From positions 62,001-126,000 of the forward strand of contig CBCYME010000012.1 of assembly GCA_965183835.1 (NCBI GenBank): 64,000 nt of DNA, written 5' to 3'. Of this stretch, positions 59,156 to 64,000 are shown piece after piece (position 1 is the stretch's first letter; the number at the start of each line of letters is the position of its first letter). Below the pieces are notes generated by a model. It saw only the letters and a program-made list of their open reading frames with translations. It was not told the origin of the DNA and did no database searches. The translations under genes and the position numbers were made by a program. The stretch comes from OMPR01 sp965183835. GTDB lineage: Bacteria; Pseudomonadota; Alphaproteobacteria; Rhodobacterales; Rhodobacteraceae.

Positions 59156-60480
59156 TGTCCTACGAATTGATCGCCATCCTCATGTTTTCGACCATGATGC
59201 TGATGCTGCTAACCGGGCAGCGGGTGTTTGGCGCGATTGGCTTTGTTGCCGTCATGGCATCGCTGCTGTTGTGGGGCGACCGGGGGGGTTATGACCTTGG
59301 ATTTTCCGCCGCGATGAAGCTGATGAAGTGGTATCCGCTGCTGACCCTGCCGATGTTTATTTTCATGGGTTACGTGCTGTCAGAATCCAAAATCGCTGAC
59401 GACCTGTACAAGATGTTTCACGTCTGGATGGGCGGTTTGAACGGTGGTCTGGCCATCGGTACAATTGGTCTGATGGTGCTGATTTCAGCGATGAACGGGC
59501 TGTCGGTCGCCGGCATGGCGATTGGGTCCACCATCGCGCTGCCTGAGCTGCTGAAACGTGGCTATGACAAGAAAATGGTCACCGGGGTCATTCAAGCTGG
59601 GTCCAGTCTGGGCATCCTTGTGCCGCCCTCGGTGGTTCTGGTTCTGTACGCGATGATCGCGCGTCAACCCGTTGGGCAGCTGTGGCTGGCGGGCGTGGTG
59701 CCGGGCCTGATGATGGCCGCAATGTTCATTCTTTACATCGTTGTACGGTGCAAAATGAATCCGGCCCTTGGCCCTGCGCTCAGCCCCGAAGAACGAAATG
59801 TACCGCGCGAAGAAAAGATGCGGCTGTTGCGCGCTGGCCTGCTGCCGCTGGGTATCTTTGCGGCGATGATGGTGCCGTTTGTGAATGGCTGGACCTCGCT
59901 GGTCGAAAGCTCGGCGATTGGGGCGCTGACCGCCTTTGCCGCTGCGATCCTCAAGGGGCGCATGACGCGTGAGGTGTTTGAAAACTCGGTCCGCAACACG
60001 CTGGGTATTTCCTGCATGTTCATGTGGATCATTCTGGCGGCACTCGCCTTTGGCGCGGTGTTTGACGGTCTTGGCGCGGTCAAAGCGATCGAGAGTGTGT
60101 TTACCGAGAAGCTGGGCCTCAGCCCATGGATGATCCTGATCCTGATGCAGCTGAGCTTTATCCTGATGGGCACCTTTCTGGATGACACCGCCATGCTGGT
60201 CATCGTGGCACCACTTTATGTGCCGCTGGTGGGTGAGTTGGGGTTCGACCTAATCTGGTATGGTGTGCTTTACACAATCACCACCCAGATCGCGTACATG
60301 ACACCGCCGTTCGGCTATAACCTGTTCCTGATGCGCGCCATGGCCCCGCCCGAGGTGACTCTGCGCGATATCTACGGCTCGATCCTGCCCTTTGTGCTGG
60401 TGATGACGCTGGCGCTGGCCACCATCATGATCTTTCCGCAGATCGCACTGTGGCTGCCTGAATATGTTTACAACAAATGA
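59155..60480 (+). CDS. TRAP transporter large permease (DctM family)
   Basis: A 441-residue DctM-type subunit with about 12 membrane helices. Motifs include MFIFMGYVLSESKIADDLYK, VTGVIQAGSSLGILVPPSVV, FLDDTAMLVIVAPLYVPLVG and MTPPFGYNLFLMRAMAPPEV. Length is typical. It mediates sodium-driven solute uptake with the periplasmic binding protein encoded next. The second system in this window, smaller and unlike the extended one at 15398-18705. Confidence 0.95.
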   Translation: MSYELIAILMFSTMMLMLLTGQRVFGAIGFVAVMASLLLWGDRGGYDLGFSAAMKLMKWYPLLTLPMFIFMGYVLSESKIADDLYKMFHVWMGGLNGGLAIGTIGLMVLISAMNGLSVAGMAIGSTIALPELLKRGYDKKMVTGVIQAGSSLGILVPPSVVLVLYAMIARQPVGQLWLAGVVPGLMMAAMFILYIVVRCKMNPALGPALSPEERNVPREEKMRLLRAGLLPLGIFAAMMVPFVNGWTSLVESSAIGALTAFAAAILKGRMTREVFENSVRNTLGISCMFMWIILAALAFGAVFDGLGAVKAIESVFTEKLGLSPWMILILMQLSFILMGTFLDDTAMLVIVAPLYVPLVGELGFDLIWYGVLYTITTQIAYMTPPFGYNLFLMRAMAPPEVTLRDIYGSILPFVLVMTLALATIMIFPQIALWLPEYVYNK

Positions 60481-60532
60481 TCCTGGATTCACCGGGGCAC
60501 CAAATCCGATCAATTTCAACGGGAGAAGAAAG

Positions 60533-61567
60533 ATGACGACAAGACGTAAGTTTCTAACCACAGCCGCCGTAGGTGCCGCAGCCGCGCCGCTGGCCACACC
60601 TGCCATCGCGCAATCGACCATCAAGTGGCGGATGCAAACCTATGCGGGCGCCGCATTGGCCGAACACGTAATTGATCCTGCGATCGAGATGTTCAACAAG
60701 ATCGCTGGCGACCGGATGCAGATCGAACTGTTCTATGCCGATCAGCTGGTCCCCACGGGTGAGCTGTTCCGCGCCATGCAGCGTGGCACGATTGATGCGG
60801 TCCAGTCTGATGATGACTCGATGGCCTCGCCCACCGAAGTCACTGTTTTTGGGGGCTACTTCCCCTTTGCATCGCGTTATTCACTCGACGTGCCGGTCCT
60901 GTTTAACCAGTACGGCCTGAACGAAATCTGGGACGAAGAGTATTCCAAGGTTGGCGTCAAGCACATCAGTGCGGGTTCTTGGGATCCTTGCCATTTCGCA
61001 ACCAAAGACCCGATCCGGTCCTTGGAAGATCTAAAAGGCAAACGCGTCTTTACCTTCCCAACTGCGGGCCGCTTCCTGTCACAGTTCGGCGTCGTGCCGG
61101 TTTCCCTGCCATGGGAAGACATCGAAGTTGCGATGCAGACTGGCGAGCTGGACGGCATTGCATGGTCCGGCATCACCGAAGACTACACCGTGGGTTGGGC
61201 CGATGTGACCAACTACTTCCTGACCAACAACATCTCGGGCGCATGGGCCGGATCGTTCTTTGCCAACCAAGATCGTTGGAACGAACTGCCCGAAGACCTG
61301 CAGGCACTGTTCCGCGTCTGCTGTGACCAATCTCATTACTATCGTCAGTGGTGGTATTGGGGCGGCGAAGCATCGCTGCGCGTCAACGGACCCAAGATGG
61401 AACTGACCACGATCCCTGACGCAGAATGGGCAACCGTCGAAGACGCCGCGGTCAAGTTCTGGGATGAGATCGCAGCTGAATCTGAGACCAAAGCCAAGGT
61501 CGTCAAGATCATCAAGCAGTACAACGCTGACATGATCAAAGCTGGCCGCCCGTACCGCTACGGTTAA
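60533..61567 (+). CDS. TRAP solute-binding protein (DctP family)
   Basis: A 344-residue periplasmic binding protein. The Tat-type signal MTTRRKFLTTAAVGAAAAPL is cleaved near AIA-QS. The DctP fold follows (WRMQTYAGAALAEHVIDPAI, RVFTFPTAGRFLSQFGVVPV, MQTGELDGIAWSGITEDYTV). The binding-site Arg position of carboxylate-binding DctP proteins is near GKRVFTFPTAGR. The start at 60533 was chosen because GGGAGAAG precedes it. It is placed after the permeases, as in many operons. Confidence 0.93.
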   Translation: MTTRRKFLTTAAVGAAAAPLATPAIAQSTIKWRMQTYAGAALAEHVIDPAIEMFNKIAGDRMQIELFYADQLVPTGELFRAMQRGTIDAVQSDDDSMASPTEVTVFGGYFPFASRYSLDVPVLFNQYGLNEIWDEEYSKVGVKHISAGSWDPCHFATKDPIRSLEDLKGKRVFTFPTAGRFLSQFGVVPVSLPWEDIEVAMQTGELDGIAWSGITEDYTVGWADVTNYFLTNNISGAWAGSFFANQDRWNELPEDLQALFRVCCDQSHYYRQWWYWGGEASLRVNGPKMELTTIPDAEWATVEDAAVKFWDEIAAESETKAKVVKIIKQYNADMIKAGRPYRYG

Positions 61568-61646
61568 TCGCTCACCTTAAAACTCTTGCGGGGTGCCGGA
61601 TGTCGGCGCCCTTCCCCACTTTATGTATGATACGGAAAGAGACACC

Positions 61647-63011
61647 ATGACGGCTCCCCTGTCTTTTGAGGCGCTCAAGGCGCAAGCAGCCAACGGCGAC
61701 GTTGACACAGTTCTGGTTTGCCTTGTGGACATGCAGGGCCGCCTTATGGGCAAACGCTACCACGTCCAGAACTTTATCGACACGGCATGGGAAGAAACCC
61801 ATTGCTGTAATTACCTGTTGGCCACCGATCTGGAGATGGCCACCCCTGATGGCTACAAGGCCACCAGCTGGGAAGCCGGGTACGGCGATTACGTGATGAA
61901 GCCGGATCTGGAAACCCTGCGCCCGGTGCCATGGTTAGAAGGCACAGTCATGGTCCTGTGTGACATGCTGGATCACCACACACATGAACCAGTGCTGCAT
62001 TCCCCGCGTCAGATCCTGCAAGCGCAGATCGCGCGCGCCGAGGCGATGGGCCTGACACCAATGATGGCGACCGAACTGGAGTTTTTCCTGTTCGAACAGA
62101 CATTTGACGAGATCCGTAAGACCGGATTTCGCGATCTGAAGCCGATTTCCGGTTACAACGAAGATTACCACATTCTGCAAACCACCAAAGAAGAGCACGT
62201 GATGCGGCCAATCCGTAATCACCTCTTTGCGGCAGGTATCCCGGTCGAAAACACCAAAGGTGAAGCCGAGGCCGGACAGGAAGAGCTGAACATCCGCTAT
62301 GCCGACGCGCTGGCCTGTGCCGACAACCACACGATTTCGAAACACGCCACTAAAGAGATCGCGCATATGCACGGTCACGCGGCGTCTTTCTTGCCCAAAT
62401 GGCACCATGATCGGGTCGGATCAGCCAGCCATGTGCATGTCTCGCTGTGGCGAGATGGCAACCCTGAATTCTACGACAAGGATGCACCCCACGGGCTGTC
62501 CGAGCTTGGCCGCCAGTTCTGTGCGGGCATGATCAAATACGCACCTGACTACACGTTCTTTCTGGCGCCCTATGTGAACAGCTACAAACGCTTCATGAAG
62601 GGCACATTTGCGCCCACCAAAACCGTCTGGTCTGTGGACAACCGCACCGCCGGGTTCCGCATGTGTGGCGAAAACACCAAAGGCGTGCGGATGGAGTGTC
62701 GGATCGGCGGATCTGATCTGAACCCATACCTTGCACAAGCCGCATTGCTGGCAGCAGGTCTGAAAGGCATCGAAGACAAGCTGGAGCTCGCCGCGCCCAC
62801 CGCCGGTGACCTCTACGAGGACAGCGATGCACGCGAAATCCCACGCACCCTGCGCGATGCGGTCGAAACCCTACGAGGGTCGGACATGCTGCGCGCAGCA
62901 ATGGGCGATTGGGTGGTGGATCACTACACGCGCTGCGCCGAATGGGAGCAGGAAGAATTTGACCGGGTGGTCACCGATTGGGAAATCGCCCGTGGTTTTG
63001 AAAAGGCCTAA
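61647..63011 (+). CDS. Glutamine synthetase-like gamma-glutamyl ligase
   Basis: A 454-residue member of the glutamine synthetase superfamily. Conserved catalytic blocks are present: VCLVDMQGRLMGKRYHV, MATELEFFLFEQTF, GEAEAGQEELNIRYADAL, HHDRVGSASHVHVSLWRDGN, and GVRMECRIGGSDLNPYL. The N-terminal half and context (TRAP uptake, aldehyde dehydrogenase) fit gamma-glutamyl-amine synthetases (PuuA-like) rather than nitrogen-assimilating GlnA; the Tyr adenylylation motif of GlnA is not seen. It would link Glu to an imported amine with ATP. Start 61647 sits nearest the family start. Confidence 0.88.
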   Translation: MTAPLSFEALKAQAANGDVDTVLVCLVDMQGRLMGKRYHVQNFIDTAWEETHCCNYLLATDLEMATPDGYKATSWEAGYGDYVMKPDLETLRPVPWLEGTVMVLCDMLDHHTHEPVLHSPRQILQAQIARAEAMGLTPMMATELEFFLFEQTFDEIRKTGFRDLKPISGYNEDYHILQTTKEEHVMRPIRNHLFAAGIPVENTKGEAEAGQEELNIRYADALACADNHTISKHATKEIAHMHGHAASFLPKWHHDRVGSASHVHVSLWRDGNPEFYDKDAPHGLSELGRQFCAGMIKYAPDYTFFLAPYVNSYKRFMKGTFAPTKTVWSVDNRTAGFRMCGENTKGVRMECRIGGSDLNPYLAQAALLAAGLKGIEDKLELAAPTAGDLYEDSDAREIPRTLRDAVETLRGSDMLRAAMGDWVVDHYTRCAEWEQEEFDRVVTDWEIARGFEKA

Positions 63012-63014
63012 GAC

Positions 63015-64000
63015 ATGACGAATACAGTCAAATGTACCTCACCGATCGATGGATCGGTCTATATCGAACGCCCACTTGCCACTCGTGACGAAGCGCTGAC
63101 AGCGGCAAGCCGTGCAAAGGCAGCGCAACCCGCTTGGGCGGCACGTCCATTGGCTGAACGTATCGCATTGGTGCGCGCTGCCGTGGCCGAGATCGGCAAA
63201 GATCAGGACCGTATGGCATTGGAGCTGGCGCATCAAATGGGCCGTCCCGTACGATATGGCGGGGAATTTGGGGGATTTAACGAGCGCGCCTCTCATATGG
63301 CCGACATCGCCGAAACCGCCCTTGCCCCTATCGTGGTCGAAGACAGCGATGCGTTCCTGCGTAAGATCGAACACGAGGCCCATGGCGTGGTTTTGGTCGT
63401 AGCGCCATGGAACTATCCTTACATGACGGCGATCAACACCGTGGCCCCGGCCCTGATCGCGGGCAATACCGTGCTGCTAAAGCACGCGGCGCAAACACTG
63501 CAAGTTGGCGAGCGGCTGGCCGAGGCGTTTCACGCTGCTGGCATTCCCGACGATGTGTTCCAGAACCTGTTTCTGGATCATGACACCACGTCCGAGCTGA
63601 TCTCACGCCGCAAGGTGAACTTTGTGAACTTCACTGGCTCTGTCCGTGGTGGCCAAGCGATGGAACGTGCGGCTGCGGGGACGTTTATCCCGGTTTCAAC
63701 TGAACTGGGCGGCAAAGACCCCGGATATGTGCGCGCTGACGCCAATCTGGATGCTGCCGTAGATACGCTGATCGACGGGGCGATGTTCAATTCCGGTCAG
63801 TGCTGCTGTGGCATCGAGCGGATCTATGTGCACGAGAGCCTGTATGACGCCTTTGTCGAAAAGGCTGTTGCGCTGGTGAAGACCTATAAGCTGGGCAACC
63901 CGCTTGAGGCCGACACCACCATGGGCCCGATGGCGCATGTGCGGTTCGCCACCGAGGTCCGTGCGCAGATTGCCGAGGCGGTCGAGGCCGGTGCCATCGC
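63015..64000 (+). CDS. Aldehyde dehydrogenase (cut by window edge)
   Basis: The first about 328 residues of an NAD(P)-dependent aldehyde dehydrogenase, starting 4 bases after the ligase stop. The oxyanion Asn is in VVAPWNYPYMTAINTV, the catalytic Glu in STELGGKDPGYV, and the nucleophile Cys in NSGQCCCGIERIYVHE with three Cys in a row. NFVNFTGSVRGGQAM is also typical. In a gamma-glutamylation route it would oxidise the gamma-glutamyl aldehyde. The C-terminal quarter is outside the window. Confidence 0.92.
   Translation, partial: MTNTVKCTSPIDGSVYIERPLATRDEALTAASRAKAAQPAWAARPLAERIALVRAAVAEIGKDQDRMALELAHQMGRPVRYGGEFGGFNERASHMADIAETALAPIVVEDSDAFLRKIEHEAHGVVLVVAPWNYPYMTAINTVAPALIAGNTVLLKHAAQTLQVGERLAEAFHAAGIPDDVFQNLFLDHDTTSELISRRKVNFVNFTGSVRGGQAMERAAAGTFIPVSTELGGKDPGYVRADANLDAAVDTLIDGAMFNSGQCCCGIERIYVHESLYDAFVEKAVALVKTYKLGNPLEADTTMGPMAHVRFATEVRAQIAEAVEAGAI

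Noticed and set aside
1..64000. CRISPR array, prophage or known anti-phage system
   Set aside because: No evenly spaced repeats, cas genes, phage structural genes or defence-gene signatures were seen on either strand.

Overview
The window is chromosomal DNA of an alphaproteobacterium, most likely of the Rhodobacterales (Roseobacter group). The signs are ALA-synthase-type hemA with an FnrL-type box, two TRAP transporter operons, GcvT-fused dimethylglycine/sarcosine dehydrogenase-like oxidases, a Bpt leucyltransferase, DUF2852 and DUF2189 proteins and moderately high GC. Housekeeping genes (ilvBN, prfB, mrcA, ispG, hemA, two tRNA-Asp) place it on the main chromosome. Names rest on motif recognition in the translated sequence; no database search was run.

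Layout. 1-1984: a minus-strand copper cluster (cytochrome c, CopC, CopD, multicopper oxidase cut by the window edge). 2001-12960: a mobile-element island with an IS21 end carrying an istB remnant, a partial IS3 copy, a C-terminally truncated oxyR divergent from an intact katG, an IS1182-family element, an IS91-family element with its own tyrosine recombinase, two broken genes (ADP-ribosylglycohydrolase and PfkB kinase) and a full IS3 copy. 13069-15329: DUF2852, RDD, bpt and VOC genes. 15398-22208: a TRAP operon with unusually large permease subunits, divergent from a NarL-type two-component system. 22227-25898: a 2-oxoglutarate oxygenase-like gene, then ilvBN behind a Leu/Val leader-peptide attenuator. 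26176-31958: a regulator, a Rieske oxygenase with a small overlapping gene, DUF2189, an amidase and prfB. 32081-45698: cell envelope and core metabolism (PBP1A, AmiC, an aminotransferase, an M48-TPR protease, a DsbA-like protein, IspG, a RodZ-like protein, HemA, an M20 peptidase and a glycosyltransferase). 45819-46046: two tRNA-Asp genes.

48275-55947 is a tight operon of an MttB-family methyltransferase without pyrrolysine, two GcvT-fused FAD oxidases and a class III aminotransferase, divergent from a LysR regulator. Its likely job is stepwise demethylation of a quaternary or tertiary amine onto tetrahydrofolate, then transamination. 57855-64000 is a second catabolic operon (N-formylglutamate amidohydrolase-like enzyme, TRAP transporter, glutamine-synthetase-like ligase, aldehyde dehydrogenase). 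It faces an RpiR regulator, and the gap between them holds two matching 16-bp palindromes. Its logic suggests a gamma-glutamylation route for an imported amine. The strongest new observations are the ilvBN attenuator, the two amine-catabolism operons with candidate regulators, the RpiR operators, and the oxyR truncation beside an intact katG.
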